A DNA stretch of 64,000 bases, from the NCBI RefSeq assembly GCF_027947535.2, contig NZ_JAAGKO020000014.1, positions 62,001 through 126,000 on the forward strand, in the 5' to 3' direction. The notes beneath the pieces are model-generated. The model was not told the DNA's origin. It saw only the letters and a program-made list of their open reading frames with translations, and searched no databases. The position numbers and the translations under genes are program-made. Of this stretch, positions 30,101 through 42,100 are shown piece after piece. Position 1 is the stretch's first letter; each line of letters opens with the position of its first letter. This stretch comes from Streptantibioticus silvisoli. Its GTDB lineage: Bacteria > Actinomycetota > Actinomycetes > Streptomycetales > Streptomycetaceae.

Positions 30101-33100
30101 AGCCGAGGAGATCGACGTGTCCCGGTTCTACGAGCAGCGCGCCGAGTACGGCCCGGTGTTCCAGGGGCTGACCAAGGCGTGGCGCCACGGCGACCGGATC
30201 CTCGCGGAGGTCGAACTGCCCGAGTCCGGCCGTGACGCGGCGCAGTCGTTCGGGCTGCACCCCGCGCTGCTGGACGCGGCACTGCAGACGAGGGCGCTCG
30301 CGGGCGGGGAGGGCGTGGCGTGCGGGTTCCGCGACGTGGATCTGCTCGCTTCCGGCGCGGCCCGGCTCCGGGTCGCACTGACCCCGCAGGGGCCGGACGA
30401 GGTGTCGCTCGCGGTCGCCGATTCGACCGGCTCACCCGTGCTGTCGATCGGCTCCGTGACGCTGCGACCGCCCGAGGCACTCGGCACCGTGGCGGACACC
30501 GGGGACCGTTCGCTGCTCGAGGTCAGCTGGGTGCCGACTCCTGGCGGCGCCGCCCCGGTGGACCGCTGGACCGTCGTCGGACCCGCGGACCCCGTGCCCG
30601 CTCCCGAGGAGGGCGCGGTGGCGCTGCTGCGGGCGTCCGGGGACCCGGCCCCGGTGGTGGACAGCACGCATGAGCTGACCGCCGAGGTTCTCCGGCGACT
30701 TCAGCAGTGGCCGACGGACCCCGCCGGCTCGCCGCTGATCGTGTGGACCCGGGGCGCGGTCACCACCGCACCCGGTGACCCGGTCACGGATCTGGCCGCG
30801 GCGGCCGTGTGGGGCCTGGTCCGGTCGGCGCAGACGGAGGACCCGGGCCGGTTCGTACTGCTCGACACCGACACCGACTCCGGCCCACTCGACGCGACGG
30901 TGCTCGGCGACGTACTGGCCGCGGGTGAGCCGCAACTGGCGCTGCGCGGCGGCCGGCTCCTCGCGGCCCGCCTGATCCGGGCCGGCGCGGGTGACGGACC
31001 GGCGCCGGTGCTGGACCCCGAGGGCACCGTCGTCGTCACCGGTGGCACCGGCGGGCTGGGCGCCCTGGCGGCGCGGCACCTGGTGACCGGGCACGGCGCG
31101 CGGAACCTCCTGCTGGTCAGCCGACGCGGTGCGACCGCCCCGGGCGCGCAGGAACTGCTGGCGGAGCTCGGCGCGTTCGGCGCCACGGTGGTGGTGGCGG
31201 CCTGCGACGCGGCCGACCGGCAGGCGCTCGCCGAGGTGCTCGCCGAGGTCCCGCCGGAGCACCCCGTGACCGGGGTCGTGCACGTCGCGGGCGTCGTCGA
31301 CGACGGTGTGCTCGCGTCGCTGTCGCGCGAACAGCTCGACCGGGTGCTCGCCCCGAAGGTGGACGCGGCCTGGAACCTGCACTCGCTCACCCGGGACCTG
31401 TCGTTCTTCGTGGCCTTCTCGTCGCTCGGCGGCCTGCTGGGCGGCGGTGGCCAGGCCAACTACGCCGCGGGCAACACGTTCCTCGACGCACTGATGCAGC
31501 AGCGCCGCCAACAGGGGCAGCCGGGCATGTCGCTGGCCTGGGGACCGTGGTCGACGGAGCACGGCATGGTGAGCTCCCTGTCCGGCACCGACCGGCGCCG
31601 GATCGCGCGCTCGGCCACCCCGCCGATGTCGGTGGAGCAGGGCATGGAGCTGTTCGACCGGGCGTTGCGCGCGGACCGCCCGCTGCTGGCGCCGACCCGG
31701 CTGGACATGGCGACGCTGCGGGCCCAGCGGGACATCACGCCGCTGTGGCGTTCCCTGGCCGGGGCCGCGGCGCGGCGCGTGGCGGACAACACCGACGGCG
31801 GCGGGGACGGCCTGGGCCGTCGGCTGGCCGGACTGTCCGGTGCGGACCGGCTGGAGGCGCTGGCCGACCTGGTCCGCGAGGCCGCCGTGACGGTGCTGGG
31901 ACACGCCCCGGGCGAGCGGTTCGACATCGCGCAGCCGTTCCGCGAGCTGGGCTTCGACTCGCTGACCGCGGTCGAGCTGCGCAACCTGCTGCAAGCCAGA
32001 ACCGGCGTCGCCCTGGCGGCCAGCCTGGTGTTCGACCACCCGACCGTCGGTCACGTCGCGAGGTACCTGGCAGCCGAGTTCGGCACGCAACCGGCCGAGG
32101 CCGTCGTGGCGCCGGCTCTCGTGTCCGTCACCGACGATCCGATCGTGCTGGTGGGCATGGGGTGCCGGTTCCCGGGCGGCGTCTCGGGCCCGGACGACCT
32201 GTGGCGGCTGGTCGCCGAGGGGACCGACGGGGTCACGCCGTTCCCGGTCGACCGCGGCTGGGATCTGGACTCGCTGCTGGGCAGCGGCGGCCCGGGCACC
32301 GGGACGTCCGCGACCGGCGAGGGCGGCTTCCTCCCGGAGAGCGGCGAGTTCGACGCGGCGTTCTTCCGGATCTCCCCGCGGGAGGCGCTGGCCACCGACC
32401 CGCAGCAGCGGCTGCTGCTGGAGGTGTCGTGGGAGGCGTTGGAACACGCGGGCATCGACCCGAGTTCGCTGGCGGGCAGTGCGACCGGCGTGTTCACGGG
32501 CGTCTACCAGACCGGTTACGCCGAACTGGTCGCGCGGGGCGAGGAGCAGCTGCAAGGCCATCTGCTCACCGGCGCGGCCGGAAGCGTGGTGTCGGGGCGC
32601 GTGGCGTACACGTTCGGCTTCGAAGGTCCTGCGGTGAGTGTGGACACGGCGTGTTCGTCGTCGTTGGTGTCGATGCACCTGGCGGCGCAGGCGTTGCGGT
32701 CGGGGGAGTGCTCGCTCGCCCTCGCCGGCGGTGTCACGGTGATGGCCGCGGCGGACATGTTCGTCCGGTTCACGATGCAGGGTGGTCTGGCTGCGGATGG
32801 TCGGTGCCGGTCGTTCTCGGATGATGCGGGTGGGACCGGGTGGGCCGAGGGTGTGGGTGTGGTGGTGCTGGAGCGGTTGTCGGACGCCCGGCGCAACGGC
32901 CATGAGGTGTTGGCCGTATTGCGGTCGAGTGCGGTGAATCAGGATGGTGCGTCGAACGGTTTGACGGCGCCGAATGGTCCGTCGCAGCAGCGGGTGATCC
33001 GGCAGGCGTTGGCGGCGGCGGGTCTGGCCACGTCGGACGTGGACGTGGTCGAGGCGCACGGTACGGGTACGCGGCTGGGTGATCCGATCGAGGCGCAGGC

Positions 33101-36100
33101 GGTGCTGGCGACGTACGGTCAGGACCGGCCGGCGGATCGGCCGTTGTGGCTGGGCTCGTTGAAGTCGAACATCGGGCACGCGCAGGCCGCGGCGGGGGTC
33201 GGTGGCGTGATCAAGATGGTGATGGCGTTGCGGCACGGGGTGCTGCCGAAGACGCTGCACGTGGCGGAGCCGACCACGCAGGTCGACTGGTCCCAGGGCA
33301 ACGTGCGGCTGCTCGCCGAGGCGATGCCGTGGCCGGAGACCGATCACCCGCGCCGGGCGGGGGTGTCGGCGTTCGGCGTGAGCGGGACCAACGCGCACGT
33401 GATCCTCGAGGCACCTGCCGAAGCCTGCGCGGACGAACCCCCGGCTGTCGAACCCCTGGCTGTCGAACCCCCGGCTGTCCAAACCCCGGCTGTCGGAACC
33501 GTGGCGGGGGAGGAAGCGGCCGAGGCCGATCGCGTGGTGCCGTTGGTGGTGTCGGGTAAGTCGGAGGGTGCGGTGCGGGCTCAGGCGGCGCGGTTGGTGG
33601 AGTTCTGGGAGGGGTGTCCGTTGGTGGGTGGGGTGGATGTGGGGTGGTCGTTGGTGGGTTCGCGGGCGGTGTTCGATCATCGGTTGGTGGTGGTGGGTGC
33701 TGGTCGGGGTGAGTTGTTGGCGGGGTTGGGTGTGGGTGCTGTTGGTGGGTCGGGTGTGGGGGTGGTGCGGGGTGTGGCGGGGGTGGGGTGCAGGCCGGTG
33801 TTCGTGTTTCCGGGTCAGGGTGCGCAGTGGGTGGGGATGGGTCGGGAGTTGTTGGTGTCGTCGCCGGTGTTCGCGGGTGCGATGCGTGAGTGCGGGGAGG
33901 CGTTGGCGCCGTTCGTGGATTGGTCGTTGGAGCAGGTGTTGGGTGATGAGGTGGCGTTGGGGCGGGTGGATGTGGTGCAGCCGGTGTTGTGGGCGGTGAT
34001 GGTGTCGTTGGCGGTGTTGTGGCGGTCGTTCGGTGTTGAGCCGGCGGCGGTGGTGGGGCATTCGCAGGGTGAGATTGCGGCGGTGTGTGTTGCTGGTGGT
34101 TTGTCGTTGGGTGATGGGGCGCGGGTGGTGGCGTTGCGTAGTCGGGTGATTGCTGAGGAGCTTGCCGGTGGTGGGGGGATGGTGGCTTTGCCGTTGTCGG
34201 TGGGTCGGGTTGAGGAGTTGTTGGTGGGGCGGGTGGGGGTTTCGGTGGCGGCGGTGAATGGGCCGGGGTCGGTGGTGGTGTCGGGTGAGTCGGGTGCGTT
34301 GGACTGTCTGGTTGCTGATTGTGAGGGGTTGGGGGTTCGGGTGCGGCGTATTGCGGTTGATTATGCGTCGCATTCGAGTGTGGTGGAGGGGGTCGAGGGG
34401 CGGTTGTTGGCGGATTTGGCTGTGGTTGTTCCGCGGTCGTCGGTTGTTCCGGTGTTTTCTTCGGTGACGGGTGGGGTGGTGGATACCGGGGAGTGGGATG
34501 CCGGTTATTGGTATCGGAATCTGCGGGAGACGGTGCGGTTCGAGGAGGCGTTGTCGGCCGCGTTGGATGTGGGTGATCGTGTAGTGGTCGAGGTGAGTCC
34601 GCATCCGGTTCTGGTGCCGGCCATGCAGGACGTGGTCGACGGCCGTGAGGGCGCGGTGCCGGTCGTGGGCACGCTGCGGCGCGGTGAGGGGTCTTTGCAC
34701 CGCATGATCACCGCGGCCGGCCAGGTATACGCCCATGGCGTGGCCGTGGACTGGACGACCATGTTTGCGGACTCCGGCGCGCGGCGCGTCCAGCTCCCGA
34801 CCTACGCCTTCCAGCATCAGCGCTTCTGGCCGCAGAGCGCCGGCGGGACGACCGACGTCGGCGCCGCCGGGCTCACGGCGGCGGAGCATCCGTTGCTGGG
34901 GGCGATGCTGTCGTTGCCGCAGAACGACGAGGTGGTCTTCACCAGCAGGCTGTCGGTGCGGACGCATCCCTGGCTGGCGGACCACACCGTGCGCGATGCG
35001 GTGCTCTTCCCCGGCGCCGGGTACGTGGAGCTGGCGATCCGCGCGGCCGACAGCGTCGGCTGCGACCGGCTCGACGAGCTCGTCCTTGAGGCGCCGCTCG
35101 TGCTGCCTGCCTCAGGCGGCGCGCAGGTGCAGGTGGTGGCCGGGGCGGACGACGCGGAACGGTGCGGTGTCACGGTGTACGCGCGGGTCGACGGCGAGGA
35201 GACCTGGACCCGCCACGCGACCGGTGTCGTCAGCGCGTCCGCCGCCGGCGACGGGGCCGACGACGCGTTCGAACCCTTCACCCGGGAGTGGCCCGCTGCG
35301 GACGCCGTACCGCTGGAGACCGAGCAGTTCTACCAGCAGCTGGCCGACGGCGGGTTCCTGCGCTACGGCCCGGTGTTCCAGGGGCTGCGCAAGGCATGGC
35401 GGAGCGGGGAGCGGATCCTTGCCGAGGTCGAGCTGCCGGAGTCCGCCCGTGCTTCGGCGGAGTCGTTCGGCATTCATCCGGCGCTGCTGGACGCGGCACT
35501 GCACACCACGGTCTTCGCCGGTCTCGACGCGGCCGAGCAGGGCGGGCTGCCGTTCAGCTTCACCGACGTACGGCTGCGCGCCTCGGGTGCGTCGCGGCTG
35601 CGGGTCGTACTCACCCGGACCGGCCCGGACCAGGTCGCCATCGCGGTCGCGGACAGCGCCGGCGCTCCCGTGCTGTCGATCGGGTCGCTGGCCGTGCGGG
35701 CGTTCGCCTCGGACGGTTTGACGGCCGGCGCCGGCGACGGGGCCGTGTTGCGGACGCAGTGGCTCGAGACCGGGCCCGGCGCGGGCGACCCGACGGTTGA
35801 CTGGGTCACCGTCGCCCCCCGTGGCGCGGACCACCCCGACCTGAGCGCGGTCGGTGCCGCGCTCGACGCGGGAAGGCCGGCGCCGGGAGCGGTCGTGCTG
35901 GCCGTGGCCGGCGGACCGGACCCGGTGGTTCGCTCCACGCACGAGCTCACCGGCTGGGTGCTGCGGCAGTTGCAACACTGGCTGGGCGAGGCGAGGTTCG
36001 CGTCGATCCCGCTGGTGGTGTCGACCCGGGGCGCGGTGTCCGTGCACACGGGCGAGCCGGTGACCGACCTGGCCGCGGCCGCGGTGTGGGGTCTCGTGCG

Positions 36101-39100
36101 GTCGGCGCAGTCGGAGAACCCGGACCGGATCGTGCTGGTCGACATCGGCACGGGCACGGGCTCCGGCTCCGGCACCGGCGCGGACACGGACACGGACACC
36201 GGCACCGGCGCGGACACCGGCACCGGCACAGGCACGGACACGGACACCGGCACCGGCACGGACACCGGCACCGGGCTCGACGCCGGTGCGCTGGGCGCGA
36301 TCCTGGCGTCCGGCGAGCCGCAGTGGGCGGTACGCGGCGGGCGGTTCCACACCGCACGGCTCGTCCGGGTCCGGCCGGCCGACGAACTGGTCGCACCGGC
36401 AGACGTGCCCTGGCGGCTGGACTCCACGGACAAGGGCATGCTCGAGAACCTGGTGCTCGCACCGGCTCCGGAGTCGGCCGATCCGCTGGCACACGGGCAG
36501 GTTCGCGTCCAGGTCCACGCGGCGGGCCTCAACTTCCGCGACGTGCTCAACGCGCTCGACATGGTCAGCGACGTGCGCGCGGCGGGCCCGCTGGGCAGTG
36601 AGGTCGCCGGTGTCGTCACGGAGGTCGGTCCCGGTGTGCCGGACCTGCGGCCCGGCGACCGGGTCATGGGCCTGGCGTTCGGCGCGTTCGGTCCGGTGGC
36701 GGTGACCGACCACCGGCTGCTGGCGAGGATCCCCGAGGGCTGGTCGTTCGCCACCGCGGCGTCGGTTCCCGTCGTGTTCCTGACCGCCTACTACGGGCTG
36801 CTGGATCTCGCCGGGCTGGAGCCCGGCGAGTCGGTGGTGGTCCACGCCGGCGCCGGCGGTGTCGGACTCGCGGCGATCCAGCTGGCACGCCACCGGGGCG
36901 CGGAGGTCTACGCCACGGCGAGCGAGGGCAAGTGGGGTGTTCTACGGGAATGGGGAGTCCCGGCCGAGCGGCTGGCGTCGTCCCGGGATCTCACCTTCCG
37001 GGAGCGTTTCCGGGCCGCTACCGCGGATCGGGGTGTGGACGTGGTCCTGAACTCCCTCGCGGGGGAGTTCGTGGACGCGTCGGTGGATCTGCTGGCTGCG
37101 GGCGGGCGGTTCCTGGAGATGGGCAAGACCGACATCCGATCGCCGGAGGACTTCCGTGACCGGCCGTCGAGCTACCGGGCCTTCGACCTGATGGAGGCCG
37201 GCGCCGACCGGATCCAGCAGATGCTGCGGGAGCTGGTGGCGCTGTTCGAGGCCGGCGTGATCCGGCCGCTGCCGGTGGCGGCGTGGGATGTGCGCCGGGC
37301 ACCGGAGGCGTTCCGGTTCATGAGCCAGGCCAGGCACGTCGGCAAGCTGGTGCTGACGGTCCCGCAGCCCCTGGCGCAGGCCGGCACCGTGCTGATCACC
37401 GGCGCCGGTGGTCTCGGTGGCGTGGTGGCGCGGCACCTGGTGACCGAGCACGGGGTGCGGAACCTGCTGCTCGTCAGCCGCCGCGGCGCCGCCGCGCCGG
37501 GCGCCGCGGAGCTGACCGCCGAACTGGCGGGACAAGGGGCCCGGGCGACGTTCGCCGCCTGCGATCTGACCGACAGGCGGGCGCTGGCCGCGGTGGTCGA
37601 CGCCGTGGGACCGGAGCATCCGCTGACCGCCGTCGTGCACACAGCCGGGATCTTGGAGGACGGGATCATCGGCTCGCTGTCGCAGGAGCAGCTCGATCGG
37701 GTGCTGGCGCCGAAGGTCGACGCGGTCTGGAACCTGCACGAACTGACCCGCGCGCACGGCCTGTCCCGGTTCGTGGTGTTCTCCTCGCTGGCCGGACAGG
37801 TCGGGAACAGCGGGCAGGGCAACTACGCGGCGGGCAATGTGTTCCTCGACAGCCTGATGGCGCGCCGCCGCGCCGAGGGGCTGCCCGGGCAGTCGATGGC
37901 CTGGGGCGCCTGGACGACCGACGTCGGCCTGGTGGGGACCCTGTCCGATACGGATCTGCGCCGCATCGCCCGGTCGGCCATGCCGCCGCTGGGTGTGGAG
38001 CAGGGCATGAACCTGTTCGACCGGGCGTGGGACTCGGGCGCCGCGGTGCTGGGGCTGGCCCGGCTCGACGTCCGGGCGCTGCGCGCCCAGCGGGACATCG
38101 CGCCGCTGTGGCGGTCGCTGGCCGGCCACGCGGCGCGGCGCTCCGCCGACAACACGCAGGGTGGCCGCGACGACTTGGCGCGGCAGCTCACCGGGATGTC
38201 CACCGCGGACGGGCTGGCGACCCTCGTCGAGCTGGTCCGCGAGGCCGCGGCAGCGGTGCTCGGCCACGCGTCGGGCACGCAGATCGATACCGCGCAGCCG
38301 TTCACCGAGCTGGGCTTCGACTCGCTGACCGCGGTCGAGCTGCGCAACCTGCTGCGGGCCAGGACCGGAGCGAGCCTGCCCGCGAGCCTGGTGTTCGACT
38401 ACCCGACCGTCGGTCACGTCGCGAGGTATCTGGCGGGCGGGTTCGACGACACCCGCCCGGCCGGCCCGGCTCCGCTGCCGCTACCGGTCCCCGTCACCGA
38501 CGACCCGATCGTCTTCGTCGGGATGGCGTGCCGCTTCCCCGGTGGGGTGGCGGATCCGGACGACCTGTGGCAGCTGGTCGCCGACGGAGCCGAGGGCATC
38601 ACGCCGTTCCCCGCCGACCGCGGCTGGGACCTCGACGCGGCGCTCGGCGCCTCGGCGACGGGCGAAGGCGGCTTCCTGGCCGGCGTCGGCGAGTTCGACG
38701 CGGCGTTCTTCCGGATCTCCCCGCGGGAGGCGCTGGCCACCGACCCGCAGCAGCGGCTGCTGCTCGAGACCTCCTGGGAGGCGCTGGAACGTGCCGGGAT
38801 CGACCCGAACTCGCTGGCGGGCAGCCGGACGGGGGTGTACGTCGGCGCGTATCACATGGGGTACAGCGAACTGGTCGCCCGCGGCGGTGAACAACTGCAG
38901 GGCCACCAGATCACCGGTGCCGCGACCAGCGTCATCTCGGGCCGGGTGTCCTACACCCTTGGGCTGGAAGGTCCTGCGGTGAGTGTGGACACGGCGTGTT
39001 CGTCGTCGTTGGTGTCGATGCACCTGGCGGCGCAGGCGTTGCGGTCGGGGGAGTGCTCGCTCGCCCTCGCCGGCGGCGTGTCCGTGATGGCGTCGGCCGA

Positions 39101-42100
39101 CGCGTTCGCCTTGTTCACGATGCAGGGTGGCTTGGCGGCGGACGGTCGGTGCCGGTCGTTCTCGGATGATGCGGGTGGGACCGGGTGGGCCGAGGGTGTG
39201 GGCGTGGTGGTGCTGGAGCGGTTGTCGGACGCCCGGCGCAACGGCCATGAGGTGTTGGCCGTGTTGCGGTCCAGTGCGGTGAATCAGGATGGTGCGTCGA
39301 ACGGTTTGACGGCGCCGAATGGTCCGTCGCAGCAGCGGGTGATCCGGCAGGCGTTGGCGGCGGCGGGTCTGGCCACGTCGGACGTGGACGTGGTGGAGGC
39401 GCACGGTACGGGGACGAAGCTCGGTGATCCGATCGAGGCGCAGGCGGTGCTGGCGACCTACGGTCAGGATCGGCCGGCGGATCGGCCGTTGTGGCTGGGG
39501 TCGTTGAAGTCGAACATCGGGCACGCCCAGGCCGCCGCCGGCGTGGCGAGCGTGATCAAGATGGTGATGGCCTTGCGGCACGGGGTGCTGCCGAAGACGC
39601 TGCACGTGGCCGAGCCGACCACGCAGGTCGACTGGAGCCAGGGCGAGGTGCGGCTGCTGACCGAGTCCGTCCCGTGGCCGGAGACCGATCACCCGCGACG
39701 GGCCGGGGTGTCCGCGTTCGGCGTCAGCGGCACCAACGCGCACCTCATCCTCGAAGCGCCCGCCGGCGACGGATCCGGACCGGGCGCCCCGCCCGCGGAG
39801 CCGTCCGGTGTCGGCGACTTCGCCGCGGACCCTGTCGTGCCGTTGGTGGTGTCGGGTAAGTCGGAGGGTGCGGTGCGGGCTCAGGCGGCGCGGTTGGTGG
39901 AGTTCTGGGAGGGGTGTCCGTTGGTGGGTGGGGTGGATGTGGGGTGGTCGTTGGTGGGTTCGCGGGCGGTGTTCGATCATCGGTTGGTGGTGGTGGGTGC
40001 TGGTCGGGGTGAGTTGTTGGCGGGGTTGGGTGTGGGTGCTGTTGGTGGGTCGGGTGTGGGTGTGGTGCGGGGTGTGGCGGGGGTGGGGTGCAGGCCGGTG
40101 TTCGTGTTTCCGGGTCAGGGTGCGCAGTGGGTGGGGATGGGTCGGGAGTTGTTGGTGTCGTCGCCGGTGTTCGCGGGTGCGATGCGTGAGTGCGGTGAGG
40201 CGTTGGCGCCGTTCGTGGATTGGTCGTTGGAGCAGGTGTTGGGTGATGAGGTGGCGTTGGGGCGGGTGGATGTGGTGCAGCCGGTGTTGTGGGCGGTGAT
40301 GGTGTCGTTGGCGGTGTTGTGGCGGTCGTTCGGTGTTGAGCCGGCGGCGGTGGTGGGGCATTCGCAGGGTGAGATCGCGGCGGTGTGTGTTGCTGGTGGT
40401 TTGTCGTTGGGTGATGGGGCGCGGGTGGTGGCGTTGCGCAGTCGGGTGATTGCTGAGGAGCTTGCCGGTGGTGGGGGGATGGTGGCTTTGCCGTTGTCGG
40501 TGGGTCGGGTTGAGGAGTTGTTGGTGGGGAGGGTGGGGGTTTCGGTGGCGGCGGTGAATGGGCCGGGGTCGGTGGTGGTGTCGGGTGAGTCGGGTGCGTT
40601 GGATTGTCTGGTTGCTGATTGTGAGGGGTTGGGGGTTCGGGTGCGGCGTATTGCGGTTGATTATGCGTCGCATTCGAGTGTGGTGGAGGGGGTTGAGGAG
40701 CGGTTGTTGGCGGATTTGGCTTTGGTTGTTCCGCGGTCGTCGGTTGTTCCGGTGTTTTCTTCGGTGACGGGTGGGGTGGTGGATACCGGGGAGTGGGATG
40801 CGGGTTATTGGTATCGGAATTTGCGGGAGACGGTGCGGTTCGAGGAGGCGTTGTCGGCTGCGTTGGATGTGGGTGATCGTGTGGTGGTGGAGGTGAGTCC
40901 GCATCCGGTTCTGGTGCCGGCCATGCAGGACGTGGTCGACGGCCGTGAGGGCGCGGTACCCGTCGTGGGTACGCTGCGGCGCGGTGAGGGGTCTTTGCAC
41001 CGCATGATCACCGCGGCCGGCCAGGTATTCGCCCATGGCGTGGCCGTGGACTGGACCAAGGTGTTCGCGGGCCGGGACGCCGTGCGGGTACCGCTGCCCA
41101 CGTACGCGTTTCAGCACGAGCGCTACTGGCCCGACCCCGAACCGCTCGCCGCGCAGGTCGCGGTGGATCCGGCCGACGAGCGGTTCTGGGCCTCGGTGGA
41201 GCAGCAGGACCTGCGGTCGGTGGCCGAGACGCTCGGGCTGGACAGCACCGTGGTCGCGGCCATGGTGCCGGCGCTGGCGTCGTGGCGTGCCCGCCGCCGG
41301 GACGAGAACGCGGCCGACGGCTGGCGCTACCGGGAGGCGTGGAAACCACTCGGTGGCAACCACTTCCCGGTGATCTCCGGACGCCGGCTGGTCGTGGTCC
41401 CGGCCGGCAAGAGCGACGACGCCTGGGCGAGCCACGTGGCCGCCGCGCTCGGCACGGACACCGTCGTGGTGGAGCACGGCGACGACGCGGCGTTGAGCGG
41501 CGGGCTGCGGGCCGCGCTCGACGCCGACGTCCCGGTGACCGCCGTGCTGTCCCTCACCGCGGCGCTGGAACCGGATCCGACCACCGCGCTCGCGGACACC
41601 ATCGCCCTCCTGCGGGCACTGCGCGACACCGGTGCGCCGCCACTGTGGGTGGCGACCCGCGGTGCGATCTCGGTCGGCAGCCAGGATCCGGTGACGGCCC
41701 CGGGGCAGGGCGCCGCGTGGGGCCTGGGCCGCGTCGCCGCGCTGGACCAGCCCGGTCTGTGGGGCGGTCTGGTCGACCTGCCCGAGATCCTGGACAAGCG
41801 AAGCGCGCGCCTGGCCACCGCGGTGGTGTCGGGCACCTCGGGTGAGGACCAGGTGGCCGTGCGCCCGTCGGGGTTGTTCGGCCGACGGCTGGTCCACGCG
41901 CCGGCGCCCCGGCCCCGTGCCGAGGCGTGGACGACCTCGGGGACGGCGCTGATCACCGGTGGCACCGGCGGGCTGGGCGCGTACGTGGCCCGGTGGCTGG
42001 TGGAGCGGGGCAGCGACCACCTGGTGCTGGTGAGCCGGCGCGGCCCCGACGCCGAGGGCGTGGAACAACTACGGCTGGAACTGGAGGTCGCCGGCGCCGA

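Larger units (their letters stand above)
32131..38490 (+). other. PKS module 5: KS-AT(methylmalonyl)-DH-ER-KR-ACP
   Basis: KS at about 32139-33410. AT at about 33799-34760 with GHSQGE and YASH (methylmalonyl). DH at about 34880-35700 keeps [21 protein letters not shown] and LLDAALH. ER at about 36400-37370 has [13 protein letters not shown] and the NADPH loop [11 protein letters not shown]. The Val in DMV, rather than Tyr, points to the 2R methyl class. KR at about 37380-38010 keeps Ser, Tyr and Asn, but its glycine loop lacks one residue (37398-37421). ACP at about 38220-38440. Predicted outcome: full reduction. The module also carries two minisatellites and a codon-atypical AT. Confidence 0.9.

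Noticed and set aside
34971-35010. DH5 inactive because HxxxG reads HTVRD
   Set aside because: DH9 has Glu at the same site and the other catalytic residues are intact in both; as I recall, Asp or Glu there is common in working DHs. Not treated as loss of function.
36147-36275. CRISPR or other structured repeat array
   Set aside because: It is an in-frame hexanucleotide microsatellite without spacers.
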